A DNA stretch of 64,000 nt from Byssochlamys sp. IMV 00236 (Eukaryota; Ascomycota; Eurotiomycetes; Eurotiales; Thermoascaceae). The notes under the pieces were generated by a model that worked only from the letters and a program-made list of their open reading frames with translations, searched no databases and was not told the DNA's origin. The stretch is from contig MSJH02000840.1 of assembly GCA_001931875.2 (NCBI GenBank), positions 248,001 through 312,000 of the forward strand, in the 5' to 3' direction. Of this stretch, positions 35,336 through 47,817 are shown piece by piece (positions within the stretch are counted from its first letter, which is position 1; each line of letters starts with the position of its first letter). The position numbers were made by a program, and so were the translations under genes.

Positions 35336-37711
35336 ATGCTGAAGACTCTGAACCGCAGCCCGTGGACCTGCCAGCAGTGTCTGCGGCGCCTGCAGCACCT
35401 TCAGTCGCGGCGATCCTTCGAGACTGCGGCGACATCTGCCGTCAGGTCGTTATCCGAAGACCACGCGCCAGCAGACAGCTCTGTGGACAGGCGCCATGAT
35501 GACGATGTGCTACGGAAGGTGTTCGACTCGCGACCGTTTTGGAAAGATTTCTCGCAGCGAGGCGCTGGTCTCTCGAAGCGCACAGGCCTGGTGCAGAACC
35601 AATACCTCACGAGTCCGGAAGGATTCAGAGAGTTCGCCCATGCCTCTCTGCAGAAATGCCAGAGGATAGTGGCCAAGGTACTGGCCGCGTCCACTCTGGA
35701 AGAATACAGATCTATGGCGCGAGATCTAGATCGTCTGAGCGACCTGCTATGTCGAGTGATTGACTTGTCCGATTTCATGAGATCTATACATCCCGACCGA
35801 CGAGTGCAGGAGGCGGCTACGCAGGCGTATGCGCTGATGTTTGAATATATGAACGTCTTGAATACGACGACTGGTCTAAATGAGCAGCTCAAAAAAGCTG
35901 CAGCCAACCCTCTGGTTACGGCGCAGTGGACCGAGAGTGAGAAGATGGTGGCTCAAATATTGATCAAGGACTTCTCGAACTCCGCCATCCATCTTCCACC
36001 AGATGAGCGTCAAAGATTCGTCAACCTCTCGAATGATATTAGCCAACTGGGATCGGACTTTGTCAACGGAGGAGAGCCTGCCAAGTCCCACGTCGCAGTC
36101 AGCAAGAACAGTCTGCGCGGGCTGGATCCGGTCGTGGTGCAGCAGTTGGGGAGGTGGAGCAAGGCATCTATACCAACAGTGGGAATGGTTCCTCGTCTGG
36201 TGTTGCGGTCAGTCCATGATGAGGAGACCAGAAAGGAGGTATATCTTGCAACACGAACCTCTAGCAAGAAACAGATCCACCGGCTAGAGCAATTGTTGCT
36301 CAAGAGAGCAGAACTTGCTAAGCTTTCTGGTTACCCTAGCTTTGCACATATGACATTGAGTGACAAGATGGCGAAGACGCCAGAGGCTGTGTCTAACTTC
36401 TTGCTTTCCCTGGTCTCGAGCAACAGAGGACCGGTCCAGGAAGAATTGGCCCAGCTCCAGAAGCTGAAGGGCGCATCGCCCTTGCAGCCGTGGGATCATC
36501 CCTACTACGTTAACCAGCGAGTGTTCGAGTATTCGCAGGCCCGCAGATCTCGTGAGCTCAGTATGATTCCTGAATTCTTTTCGCTTGGAACCGTGATGCA
36601 GGGCCTTTCCCGACTTTTTGACCGTCTATACGGTGTGCGTCTTGTGCCTCAGGAGACGGCTCCTGGGGAAACCTGGAACTCGGATGTGAGACGATTGGAT
36701 GTCGTCGACGAGTCCGGACGTCACATTGCTGTGATATATTGCGACCTCTTCACGCGGCCGGATAAGAGCCCGAATCCGGCCCATTTCACGCTACGCTGCT
36801 CGCGTGAGATCTCCCAAGAGGAGATAACGGAGTCTGCTGCTATAGAGCAGTCACTGCATCCTAATGATGGAATGGCCACTGCTCGCGACCCGGAATCCAA
36901 GACCCTGCGCCAACTCCCAACTATCGCGCTGGTCTGTGATTTCCCAGAGCCGCCGGCCTACGGAGACGGCCCCCCTTCACTTCTGAGCGAAGATAGCGTT
37001 CGGACACTGTTCCATGAAATGGGCCATGCTGTCCATTCCATTCTAGGCCAGACGTCTCTCCAGTCGATCTCGGGTACGCGCTGCGCTACTGACTTTGCGG
37101 AACTGCCCTCTGTGCTGATGGAGAGTTTTGCCACGGCCCCGGAAGTTCTGTCTCTCTATGCTCGGCACTGGAAAACCGACGAGCCGCTTTCAGAGAGTAT
37201 GATGCGCAGCATGGACCTCGATAGATCCGCTCATGGATCCATCTACGGCGCCGTGGAAAATGAAGCACAGATTCTCATGGCCTTGGTCGATCAGGCGTAT
37301 CACTCTCTCCCTCCAGAGCATCAGACCATTGACAGCACCGCCATCTATCACAGTGTATTTTCTGAGCACTCAAGCCTCCCTGACCCCAAGACCAACCCAC
37401 CCACTTCGTGGCAGGGTTTCTTTGGCCACTTGTACGGCTATGGCGCGACGTATTACAGTTACATCTTCGATCGCGCCATCGCAAACAAGCTCTGGCAGGA
37501 CGTGTTCAAGGCAGGCAAGGCAGCAGTAGACCGCGAAGCTGGCGAGCGGTACAAGAACGAGGTTCTCCGCTGGGGCGGTGGCCGCAACGGATGGAATTGT
37601 GTAGCCGGCGTCCTTGGCAGTGACAACCCATCGAATGCAGATGGCCGTCTCGCAGAGGGAGGCGACGAGGCAATGCGCGAGGTTGGTCGATGGGGTTTGG
37701 GTCGCCATTAG
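35336..37711 (+). CDS. oct1: Mitochondrial intermediate peptidase
   Basis: M3-family zinc metallopeptidase of the matrix that removes an octapeptide from presequences already cut by the main processing peptidase. Single exon, 791 aa. The frame is open further upstream, but the ATG at 35336 opens a typical presequence, [20 protein letters not shown], rich in Arg and lacking acids. The zinc site HEMGH is at 560-564 ([11 protein letters not shown]), and the third ligand lies in the downstream [14 protein letters not shown] helix. The conserved [20 protein letters not shown] segment, which forms part of the substrate site in M3 peptidases, is intact. Length matches fungal Oct1. Confidence 0.96.
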   Translation: MLKTLNRSPWTCQQCLRRLQHLQSRRSFETAATSAVRSLSEDHAPADSSVDRRHDDDVLRKVFDSRPFWKDFSQRGAGLSKRTGLVQNQYLTSPEGFREFAHASLQKCQRIVAKVLAASTLEEYRSMARDLDRLSDLLCRVIDLSDFMRSIHPDRRVQEAATQAYALMFEYMNVLNTTTGLNEQLKKAAANPLVTAQWTESEKMVAQILIKDFSNSAIHLPPDERQRFVNLSNDISQLGSDFVNGGEPAKSHVAVSKNSLRGLDPVVVQQLGRWSKASIPTVGMVPRLVLRSVHDEETRKEVYLATRTSSKKQIHRLEQLLLKRAELAKLSGYPSFAHMTLSDKMAKTPEAVSNFLLSLVSSNRGPVQEELAQLQKLKGASPLQPWDHPYYVNQRVFEYSQARRSRELSMIPEFFSLGTVMQGLSRLFDRLYGVRLVPQETAPGETWNSDVRRLDVVDESGRHIAVIYCDLFTRPDKSPNPAHFTLRCSREISQEEITESAAIEQSLHPNDGMATARDPESKTLRQLPTIALVCDFPEPPAYGDGPPSLLSEDSVRTLFHEMGHAVHSILGQTSLQSISGTRCATDFAELPSVLMESFATAPEVLSLYARHWKTDEPLSESMMRSMDLDRSAHGSIYGAVENEAQILMALVDQAYHSLPPEHQTIDSTAIYHSVFSEHSSLPDPKTNPPTSWQGFFGHLYGYGATYYSYIFDRAIANKLWQDVFKAGKAAVDREAGERYKNEVLRWGGGRNGWNCVAGVLGSDNPSNADGRLAEGGDEAMREVGRWGLGRH

Positions 37712-38881
37712 GGTCAGAATCTGATATATACCCCCGTTCTCGCTAGATGTGTACGTTAGAATAAATAATGTCCATACTGACTTAATGCAATGAAATATAA
37801 CATCAACATTCCGCTGTACAGTTTCGTGTATAAACCCAATTTCAATAAATTAATCTCATACCTCCATGTAGATATCACTGTTCAATTTAATCACTATTAA
37901 CTATATTATTATGATCATGATAGTATTACCCAAAGCCACCAAGCCACAATATAACCATCCAAACCACGATAATCTACAACGTCGTATGTACATACGTACA
38001 TTAAATGCAGCGCATTCGTCATATACGGTATATAGGTGTACATTCCCACGTGCTACATAGGCATTCTCTACTATAAAAGAACCCCTCATTATGTATTCGA
38101 GAATATAAATAAACTCCATCGGAACGAAAGCTGCAAGAATAAATCGACCAGTTACAACCAACCATCATCCATAGCCCGAACGAAGGAAGGGAAAATAGCG
38201 GTTAAATTTCACAGTTGTTTGGAATTTATCATCGAATCTATCTATGTACGGGAAGTACCATCTGCTAGGTAAGTAAAATCCGCTAGACTTGGGGTCTTTC
38301 TACAGTTCCCTCTAGTTATGGTTATAGAGACAAGACAGGCCCTAGTTATAAACTTATATAAGACGTCCTTAGCGAAAATCGAACGTTTTATGAAAAACGC
38401 GCTGTAGTTACTTAAAAGAAATCAGAGAAATGTGTCATCGTTGTATAGCGGCTGTGCAATGGTCAACCTTTCCCGAGCGCGAGGCTTTTGCGGGGTGGCA
38501 GGGATACGAACGGATCGACAGGGCTGCTTCGTGAGACTAGACAGGGATGGTCCGGATTACTGGTAAGAAATAATAACAACACCAGCGCTCTTGGATTATC
38601 GGGTGTTTTCGAGTTTGTTGATGGTAGTAGGTAGGTAGATTCTGCAGTTGTGTCAAGAATGATTTTCTTTTTCTATAAAAATTAAGACAATAGATAGGGG
38701 AAAATGACAAGCAAGTGCAACATTATACAAAAACTAGATACACGTTCATGATGGACTCCTTTCCGTGGGTATCATTCGGTTCAGTTCCTCTCTTTGCCTC
38801 AAGACCTCATTCAGTTTCCAATGCGAATGGAGGTTCAAACAATCTTCACATCACCGACTTGAGCAGTACTCTAAATTTCAT
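37712..38881. other. Intergenic, AT-rich
   Basis: About 1.2 kb between the converging peptidase and GPI-protein genes. It is AT-rich with many short A/T tracts. No gene or RNA is recognised. Confidence 0.45.
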
Positions 38882-39463
38882 TCAGAGGAAACCAGCAGCG
38901 GCCGCAGCAACAGCCGCAGCAGCAGCTCCTCCCATACCAATACGGCCAGCAGCCGCATCAGGGGTCTGGGTAGCTTGAGGCTGATTGAGCTGGTCAATAC
39001 CGCCCGTCACAGTCATAGTCGGGTAGTAGATCTCATCACCCGAATATGAAGTGATAGTGGTAGTTGCGGTAGAAGTGGAGAATCCTTCCGTGCTGACCTG
39101 GAGACCAACAGACTCCGAGCAGGAGGCCAACTGGGTCGAGGAGGTGATTTTGCAGTTTTGGTCTAGAGTAATTGTAGCCTCTATGCCGGCAGTCGCGGTC
39201 GAGAAGATAGCGCTCACGCTCCAGGTAGAAGGACCTTCGGTGACGGTGAAAGGTTGATGAAGGGCGCATGTCGCGCTCGGAGCATCCACGCAGTTTAGGA
39301 CCATCGTCGTGGCGACGGCATTTGCGTCTACTATGCTGCCCTTGATGTTATCGAGGGGCACCTGCGTCGGGCCTGCTGCGAAGACACTGATCACGGTGCT
39401 AGATTGCGCGGAGACAGTGGCTGCAATGGCAGCGCAAGACAAGATATAGCTGCTGAAACGCAT
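38882..39463 (-). CDS. Small GPI-anchored cell-wall/surface protein
   Basis: Single exon, 193 aa. An N-terminal signal peptide (about residues 1-19, cut near VSA-Q) leads to a Ser/Thr-rich ectodomain with four cysteines (LNCVDAP, SATCAL, DQNCKI, ASCSES) that could form two disulphides. The C-terminus has a small-residue omega region (DAAAGRIGMGG) followed by an Ala-rich hydrophobic tail (AAAAAVAAAAAGFL), the layout of a GPI attachment signal. Proteins of this type are common in aspergilli and mostly unstudied. No enzymatic domain is seen. A TATA-like box lies about 170 bp upstream. Confidence 0.85.
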   Translation of the reverse strand: MRFSSYILSCAAIAATVSAQSSTVISVFAAGPTQVPLDNIKGSIVDANAVATTMVLNCVDAPSATCALHQPFTVTEGPSTWSVSAIFSTATAGIEATITLDQNCKITSSTQLASCSESVGLQVSTEGFSTSTATTTITSYSGDEIYYPTMTVTGGIDQLNQPQATQTPDAAAGRIGMGGAAAAAVAAAAAGFL

Positions 39464-40762
39464 GATGGTGATCTTTATCTATCACTTGGTGTAGTCTAGG
39501 CAGTTTTGCAAAAGATAATGTCGCACGAGAGATATAGGTATCTTGAGATCTCCGAGATGACAATGATAATAAGAGTCTTGATATTCGGATAGAAGAGAAA
39601 TTTGCGACAGACTTCGTGCCAACCGCCGCCCCTTTTTATAAGTTCAAGATCAAAAGAGTCTTTAGCCCCCAGCGACGGCCAGCGCGATATCGGTTAGAAA
39701 ACCGCATGGCGCAGCAAAGAAAAAGGCTAATTCACTCCTCCTGACCCCAAAAAGATACGATGCGGCTCTTGGAGGCTGAATTTAGTGCACGCGCCGGCGA
39801 TTTAGCTTCGAGGGAGTGTAGGCTAAGACGCTATCCAGGACTCCAATGTCACCTCGTAAGTATGTATGACCGAGGCCGTGAGTCCATGCGCCTTGAACAA
39901 CTCAAGCTTAGCACCTTGGCTGAATATAGCTGGTCGTTTTAGCTTGAGGCTCTGGAACTGGCAGGCAAGCGAAGACCAGATAGAAAGCACCGTAATCCAT
40001 GCTAAGAAAAAATGCGCATTTCAACAGAGCCCAACGACTGTTGGTTTATCCAATCGTCATCCTGGTGAAGTTCACATGAGAACAAAGACACCCAGTTATA
40101 TTCTCATGAACAGCTCAGCAATAGATGCGAGAGTCCGCATTCGCTGTTTTCAACGAACGAACAGAGGACGCCTTGACATTCTAGTCTAGTACAACTAGCG
40201 GACGTTGGTGCCTGCCCAACATAGGGAATCCTCACTGCATAGCCTCATTCAATCCGGTAGTTAAATGAGGATCTGGAGCAGAGTTGACGCCAAATCCTTT
40301 AGATACGGAGACAAGTTAGAATAAAAGTAAGTCGAATGGTTTTGGCCCCCATTTACTTAAATAGGAACCTGCCAAGAGACGGATCTGTGAGTACCTAATG
40401 AAAAACTCTCCTTTCCAGTTTCCACAAACTTGTAGGGCCGAGTGGCGGTGAGAAAAGAGGACAAAAGAAAGGGCATTTACGAGGATCAGTAATTAGCATG
40501 GATCATTTCCCTTTATCTATGCTCGATAGTAGTAGCAATAATGTTTACCAGCGCTGCAATTCTGTTAAAGGCCAAGAACAATCTGTGCCTATATCACGTG
40601 ATTTAAGTATCAGCCGCACTAAATTTCAGCCTAAATTCCCAAATAGGAACGTCCCATTTTTTTTGCTGAGATAACATAACTACGAGCAAATACAAAGGTA
40701 GACTATGATAAACATGCGTATTGTCTGGTAAATCACTATTCTCGGCCGACCATCACACAATT
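39464..40762. other. Intergenic upstream of the GPI protein and tRNA
   Basis: About 1.3 kb holding the GPI-protein promoter on the left and the tRNA 5' flank on the right. No coding gene is supported; the frames present are short and lack domains. Confidence 0.45.
39631..39640 (-). promoter_or_regulatory. TATA-like box of the GPI-protein gene
   Basis: On the minus strand this reads TATAAAAAGG, about 170 bp before the ATG at 39463. It is a good match to a TATA box at a plausible distance given a long fungal 5' UTR. Confidence 0.45.
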
Positions 40763-40834
40763 GGGCTTGTGGTTTAGTGGTATAATATCCCCTTAGCATG
40801 GGGGTGGTCCGGGGTTCGATTCCCCGCGAGTCCA
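40763..40834 (+). tRNA. tRNA-Ala (anticodon AGC)
   Basis: 72 nt fold into a cloverleaf. The acceptor stem GGGCTTG pairs with CGAGTCC and includes a G3:U70 wobble, the identity element of tRNA-Ala. The anticodon stem TCCCC/GGGGG encloses the loop TTAGCAT with anticodon AGC at 40795-40797. The T arm is CGGGG-TTCGATT-CCCCG, and the discriminator base is A. There is no intron and CCA is not encoded. The internal B box (GGTTCGATTCC) is intact. Confidence 0.95.
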
Positions 40835-40835
40835 A

Positions 40836-40841
40836 TTTTTT
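40836..40841 (+). terminator. RNA polymerase III terminator
   Basis: Six consecutive T residues, two bases after the tRNA-Ala discriminator base, the normal Pol III stop. Confidence 0.85.
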
Positions 40842-41107
40842 GCCTCCTGATGCGCGAGTCAAGCGTTATGGATAGTTTACTTTTTTTTGTCTTGTTCTCC
40901 AGTAAGTGTTTTGCATTAGGACTGACTGAGAAGTGGCCCGTTGCGATTAAGGTAAGTAGGGGTCGCAGAAACCGTTCTAGTATATGTAGTAGGGTTAACC
41001 AGGATATCGGATCTTCTACTACTAGTCTGTTAAATGGATCTTCGGGTATATATACTTAATGGTCATTTCTAACGAAGTGATATACTGAGCAGAGTACCTA
41101 ATACCCC

Positions 41108-44100
41108 TCACGCTCTTGACCAACAAGATTTAAAATACGCAATCATCTTATCAACGGCCTCTTGATCCAACTTCTTTGCCTTTCCCAGCGAGGGTGAATA
41201 CTTCCTCGCCCGCTCCGTATGCCACTTCATTGTGCGTCTTGGCTGATCCGTATCATACTTACTAGCGAAGAACTCCACCAACTTGATCGGTGGATTCTGT
41301 GCTGGATCCGGATTGGAAGTTCGCAGATGTTCAATCCACTCGCGTTGCTCGAGCTCTTCGAACTCAAGCCCAGCTCTATGCAGAAAAGGAAGCAGATCGC
41401 GCGTCCAGTGGAAGGATTGCGGGTTGATGATGTTCGATACACCGGAGTCCATGGTGGAGAAGGTAATGTCGATTATCGTGTCTGCGACGACGTCGACAGG
41501 CAGCCAGAAGGGCGATTCGTCGATACGCGGTAGTGCGCCGATTGTGGTGGCAGATTGGAGGATTAAGGGGATGGCTTCTGTAGGGTTCCAGATTCCATGC
41601 TGTGTATCACCGATCACTTGACCGATGCGGAGGACTCGACTTCTAATACCTGTCTGTTCTGCGGCTTTGACGCAGATGTTTTCGGCCACGAGTTTCGACT
41701 GGGCGTATCCCATGTCTTGGGCATAGCTTAGCTTCTCTGGAAGAGCTTCTGGGACATACTCGCTGGCAGTATTCGTGACCGTACTGACAGAAGAGCAGAA
41801 GTTGAAAGATGCAGGTGCTGGTCGTTGTGCTTTGAGACAGAGGTCGATCAGGTTTTTGATACCGGCAATACTGTCCTTCTCGAAACTACCTAGGTTGAGG
41901 TTGAAGTTGACGGACCAAGCACAATGGATAAGATCCGTTATCTCGGAGGTCAAGATGTTGTATGTTGTCTCATCGAGTCCCAAAGTTGGTTTGGAAAACT
42001 CGGATGGGACAGCAATCAGCTTGCTTCGTGCAATATCTGACATGCTCGTGTACACTCTGCGTTCTCTCAGAGACTGTATCAACCGCCCATAAGCTTGGAT
42101 GGTTGATCCTGCTCGTACGAAACAATAAATCTTCTGCACATCTGGCTGCGGAGCGAGCTTGGAAATAACGTGACTGCCCAAAGAGCCAGTGGCACCAGTG
42201 ACAACCTGTTTTGATTAGTCTGGACCCATGTAGGAAATGGGAATGAATACGAACCAGATATTTGCCTTTCAAGCCATTTGGCATAGGTTTATGTTGTGTA
42301 AACCCGCTGTATTTCTCGATCAACCTCTGCATTAGATCCTCAACAGAGCCAGAACGATCCACCGTTCCTGACCGCAGCGAGTAGAGGTAATGTGCCAAGG
42401 CGTTTATCGACGGATAGTCAAATGCTATATTCAAGCCCAGGGCATGGCCACCCGTGTCAATCTGGCTTGTCAATATAGACCTCAGCTGAGTAGCCTGTAG
42501 TGAATCCATGCCGAGGTTATAAAAGTCCGCATCCTCTGTCAGGACTGAAGGATCCTTCAATGGCAATATCTTCCCCAGCTGTTTGCGGATAAATGCCCTC
42601 AACTCGGGCTCAGACAGAGAAAGCGCATTTTCCATTTTACTTTCTTCATATGCATCTTCTATCTGCTGATGGAACTGCCGATAGAACGCTTGCCTGATAA
42701 CTGTCCCCTTGTCTGTACGAGGATACTGCGTGTCTGCTGGGAGGATCTTCACCAGATTCTTTGTAAGCTGGGCGTAAGCGGGCATGGCAGTTTGAGCCTT
42801 CTCCACAGATGACCAGATAGAGTCGATAATTTCATCCTCTGATAACCCTGATGCTACCGGAGAAGGGACCAGTATCAGACCGACACTGGACTTTCCTGCG
42901 CCAAAGACCACAGCTTCCGATACCGTTGGAAGTTGCCTGATAATACCCTCCATTTCCAGCGGATTGACCTTCTCGCCATTCACGAGAACGATTGTATCGT
43001 CCAGACGAGCATAATATTTGTACCCTTCTATCGTGGGATGTTTCAAGAAGAGGTCCTTGGTGGCATACGCACCATCCGGTCTGTTGGAAGCAACCTTGGA
43101 TGGCCAGCCGTCAAGACACACCAACTCATAAATACCGGGACTGCGTTCTTCGAATCGTAAGAAAGGCTTCACTGCCTCCGAAGGACGGAGATAATTCCAT
43201 TCTTTATCTTCCCGCGGTCTGAAAGATGTCATCAATTGACCCGTTTCAGTCCTGTAGACTTTGTCAGCTCTGACGTGATCATGGAACAAGCTCTCTACCC
43301 AGAAACTCGACATGATAGAAAAGAACAAGACACTTACGACCCATAGTGACTAACAAGATTCACCCCTTTCTCAACCAACTTATCCCCCAAAGAATCCGGA
43401 CACGGCGACCCACCAAACATGACAATCTTAAACTTCGTCAAGGCTTCAATACCCTCATCCGTCTCCGCGAGCAACTTCAACGCATACGGAACCCCATAAA
43501 ATATATCGAAATCATGCGCCTTCATCGTATCCAGCAAATACTGCTTTGTAAGCGGCAAATTCGCATTATACAAATGGAGACGCTTGCATGAATGAACTGC
43601 GCGGAACAAACAGCTCATTCCATGATTATGGTATAAAGGAAGAGTGATGAATCCGTCCATGTTCATGTTCCCAGCATAGTTTTTAATTGCGGCTCGTTGG
43701 ATCTGAGTGATGGGCTTGGGTAGGCCCGTCGAGCCGCTGGAGTGGATTATCCATACGGTGTGTTCTGTCTCTCGCGCTGGGTCTAGATGAGGAGTGAGAT
43801 TAGTATCGACGCTGCCATCCTCTATTGGGAAGTCATAAACGTCTCGAGAAGGAATCTCATCGACTTGCAGATCGGGTATTCGTCTTTTCAATTCTTCAGC
43901 GACGTCCCGGAAAGACTCGTGGACCATTAGATTCCTCGAATTCGTGGTCTCCAGAAGAGAAACGTATGCTTCGATAGATATTCGCGTTGAGAGTAATAAT
44001 GCAGAATGTCCCAATTTCGACAGTGCAAGGAGAATGACGAGATAACTCAGATCAGAGGGTCCCAGCACGCCCACTACCGTTTGTTTCTCCGACGAAGACG

Positions 44101-44374
44101 ATCTCACTGGAATTCGAGAGGCTATTTTCTTCGCAACTCGATATGCAAAGATATCCAGGTCTCGCAGAGGATATTCGACATAGTCGATGCCGGACTTGGG
44201 ATACGCAATGACTGGCTGTCCGGATCCCAGAGATGCGCGGTGACGGACTAGTTCGTCGATTGTGCGTGGTTCCTGGTCTGTTATATTTACCCGTGTGTGT
44301 TTGACCCCCGTGGTCTTCTCAGAAGCGAAAGATAAATCGCTGACCGGTATAGGTGCAGTGGCTACGGAGGACAT
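41108..44374 (-). CDS. NRPS-like A-T-R adenylate-forming reductase
   Basis: Single-module enzyme expected to activate a carboxylic acid with ATP, load it on a carrier arm and release it by NADPH reduction to an aldehyde or alcohol. Three exons, 44374-43338, 43251-42255 and 42205-41108, give 1043 aa. Adenylation domain: A3 core IIHSSGSTGLPKP at 209-221, A5-like SHYGSTETGQL across intron 1, the ARLDDTIVLVNGEKVNP hinge, and the A10-like RTDKGTVIR. Thiolation domain: NLGMDSLQAT with phosphopantetheine Ser596. Reductase domain: Rossmann motif VVTGATGSLGSHV (679-691), restored by intron 2, and catalytic Tyr845/Lys849 in GYAQSK. There is no condensation or thioesterase domain. Layout resembles fungal aryl-acid reductases; the Lys2 aminoadipate reductase is larger and differs. 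The substrate is unknown. Confidence 0.92.
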
Positions 44375-45304
44375 GTTTGTGATTTTTTTTCGAGGGTCAA
44401 TGCATTGAAGATGAAGGATCTAGACACGAGTATCCACGAGATATAAACAGTACATGGAAAATACCACCAAACTCTTTAATATATATATATACCCCACCAT
44501 ATCATCACCGACATCGACGCGAGTTCAACATCGGCGTATGTCCGGCGGCATCTGGAAGAATTACATCCTCCCTATGCTGCGAAATGGCAGTAGCCGGGGG
44601 CGGCGCGGATAAGAATCCGGACCGTGTGACCGAGGCCTCCAGGAATTACTAACATTAACTGGTATAATTCAGTAGAAAATAGTTGATATTGTGAATGGTA
44701 CTTGCAAAAAACAACTTGAGATTTGAATATAGCATTTATAATTCATACCAAAACAAAATAAACCCTTCCACTACCACCGATACCCCTTAGCATCCCCTTT
44801 CGCCCAACAATTCCTATAATGTAGATCTAGTATACGAGACAACCAACCTTCAACATAGAGCACGATTCCCTATTCATCCCATCTCATTCATATCCTCTAG
44901 AGTAAACCGGACAGAACATCTTGTTTGATCTACCCCGTGATCCCACTGAGCGGATCAATCGCCAGGCGCCTCGCGTAACTAAAGTACATACTTATCCGCA
45001 GCATTTCTCCACGGCGGATAAGAACTAGTGTGGGTATAAACTAGAGAAAGATGAGGCTGCAAGTCTAAATTTTCAAGGATCTATGTACGGTTATCCTGGA
45101 ATGTCTACAGCACTGCAATGAGCACTAGTAACTTAGACTGTTATCTCCAGTCGTGGATATAATCTAGCTTTTGTTGTCATTACTTCACGTTAAGGATCCG
45201 TGGAGGTCGAAAAAGCGAATCAGGGACAGGAAGGAGTCGTAAGGGCTTATTTATAATATCCACTTTATTTACATCTACCTGCTATTTCCATATTCACATG
45301 AGCA
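44375..45304. other. Intergenic, promoter of the A-T-R reductase
   Basis: 930 bp between two minus-strand genes. It holds an alternating TA tract near 44479-44491 and is otherwise AT-rich. No gene is recognised. Confidence 0.45.
44479..44491 (-). promoter_or_regulatory. TATA-like tract of the A-T-R gene
   Basis: An alternating TA run of about 13 bp lies about 105 bp upstream of the reductase ATG on the minus strand. It could serve as the TATA element. Confidence 0.4.
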
Positions 45305-47817
45305 TTAGCCATTAAATATCGAGGAGTCGTTATGAATGCTAGAGAAGGCCTATAGAGATGTTAGAAATATACAGACACGAAGAGAACGAACACATACCCA
45401 AGAGTCCAGCTGGGTCCACCAGACCGAGCCTTCCTCAAGTTGGTTGCTGAGAAAGTCCAAATCCTGACCGACATCATCAGACGGGGTGAGTTCTGACATC
45501 TCCAATTCTGGCAGAAAGGGCGGTGGATAATTTGAGATATCATACTCTGGCGCCTCTCTCTGTCCCGGTACCTCGAGAGAGTAACGTCGCCGTTCCGACG
45601 CAGTGTCCGTGCCAGCTGGCTCCTTCGTGGTAACGGGCCTGGGTAGTCCGTTAGAGTTGATCTGGCGGTGGACTTCCCGCCTGAGCTCTTCAAGAATGAT
45701 GCTGTAACGACGACTGGGACAATTCCGACGAGTGGCTTTGGCTAGATGCCGTTGACACCTCTCCGCGAGGCTGAATAGTTCTCGCGCATCATGTCGAATA
45801 TGGTCTGCGTCAGATGAAGATGAAAGGCGATGGTGCTGGATAGTGTAAATGTAAACCACAATAATAGCGCAAAAGCAAACATAGTGGGTGAACCAGAATG
45901 ACTGGACGAGGATCCCCTGAGCCGCAAGGTCATCAACAAGCAGCATTGTGTCCTTTGCCGCGTCGATACACTTCTGCACATGGCAATTGATTTTGTCCTT
46001 CGTGACCAAAGGTCGCCGCGTGAAGTCTGTGAAGTCGTTGAGAAGGAAAGACCGTGTCGCATGTATCATGGCATGAGAATATGCTAACTGCAGTACCTGG
46101 CTCTGTCGGCAGAGGGGAGCCACGAGACTGGACGGCCGGATACTTTTGAACAGAGGGGGAAGGCTCTCTTTCCATTCTTCGAGTTCGAGAGTGAGCCGCA
46201 GTGCAGCCTCCAGTGGTGCGGTCTTGCTGGACGGCCTAATGGTGTATACTTGCCGGGAGATTTCTCCAACGAGACGGCACAAGCTGCGTTCCCTGTCAGC
46301 GCAGCCCTTACGAGGGCAATTTTTTCGAGGAAAGGCCTACCGGATATGCATGATGGTACCAGTCATCACACAGTCTGAAGGGGCTACTTTGTTCTTTTGA
46401 TCTCCTGGTAGCATGTCCTCGTCGTTTACCTCATCGGGCAGATCCTGGTCGATGTCTTCATCATGCAACAACCGGGGTCGTCCAAAGGTCACACTGAGAT
46501 ATTTGTCAAGGATATAAGCACTCCAGAAAGTGCGTTTCCGCAATTCGTTCTCTAGGTACGCTTTACCGTCCTTCAGCAGCTTCGCTGGCCGTCGCCGGTG
46601 TAACCCAAGCGCCGTCACCAATTGTAACGTAGTGCCAAATCTGTACCAGCATTCATTGGCCCTCGAAGAGGAAAGGAGGTACAGACATTGGCCTAATCTT
46701 GCCTGGATAGTTTCTAGCCGGGGTTTGCCAGTCTCGTTGTATGACATAGCTTTCGATGCAACATACCATCGCTCACTACGATGCATTAGCATAAACAGTT
46801 CACCAGAGGGCTGGGAAAGTACTGTACATACCTTTCATGGAAATCTGCAAGACCAGCGTTCCCTGGTTTTTTCTCTTCATACATTGTGCCTATGGCGAAG
46901 ACCATCAGCAGTATGGCCGCCTTTGCGGTTATGTCCCCTGTGGGAGGCCTTGCCGAAGAGATATCTCTCTCGTACATTTCTTTCAACCAAGACTCCACGA
47001 GGCCTCTATGGAGAAACCGGTACGTAACGATGGCGAAGTCAAAGTAGACTTCAATCAGCTCAAGCGCTCTGTGCAGCGGTGGCAAGGAAAACCCAGTCTC
47101 TCCATAGTCGGAGAACGGTCGATCACCAAACATAAACACAGAAGCGCTTTTTGATGACTCGTCCCGCAATCCACTTGGGATCGTAGCGACCTCATCCTGG
47201 TTCAGCCGCCGCCATACGCGATTCAGGAACGAGATTCCCGATGCTGGACCGAGATAGTTCCCTTCCAGGTCCGTGGCTCCTGGCTCTGGGGAATTTCGCG
47301 GAGACGCCGCGCCTGAAGACTTGTGACGTCTCTGAGGGCCAAGTCTCTTTGGCGTTCTCTGGCTAACCGCCGGGGATGCAGCCACATACCTCAGGGTTGA
47401 CTCCGGAGCGGGTGGCGGAGACGGAGGCAGTCCTCTGGAATACGCTGCATTGTATTCACAAGACAACGATAACTTTGTACATCTCAGACATGGTAAAGTC
47501 CCTGTACATCGGGTTTTCTTTCTACATAAATTCACAGTCAGCCATGATGGTTCAGCCGCAGACCATCGTTGGTTAGAGTAGTAACTAGGTAGTTGGTCGG
47601 GCTAACTATCCACCTACTCTTTACAGTAATCACAAGCCCTGGTGATTTTCCGCCGCTCAGCACTATCTTTCGCGTTGGACGACTCGGACGCTTTCCTCTT
47701 CCGCCCAGCTGTCGTTCCTCCCGGAGTCACCGCCGTGTAGCCCGGGGATCCTATGGGCTGCGTCTGCTCGCCAGCGGAGGCATTCTGGGCGTTCGGGCTT
47801 GTACGAGGGCTGGCCAT
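45305..47817 (-). CDS. Zn2Cys6 fungal-specific transcription factor
   Basis: Five exons, 47817-47618, 47521-46832, 46775-46341, 46283-45398 and 45349-45305, give 751 aa; every junction has GT-AG ends and keeps frame. A basic leader (GRKRK, ERRKITR) precedes the binuclear zinc cluster with Cys62, 65, 72, 78, 81 and 88 in C-x2-C-x6-C-x5-C-x2-C-x6-C spacing; intron 1 splits it inside CDYCKEKKTRC. The middle region is the fungal transcription factor domain: RFGTTLQLVTALGLHRR, KRTFWSAYILDKYLSVTFGRP and DEDIDQDLPDEV are its signatures. A short last exon ends in DSSIFNG. The gene follows the A-T-R reductase on the same strand and is divergent from the M20 gene, so a pathway-specific role is plausible but inferred. 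Confidence 0.9.
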
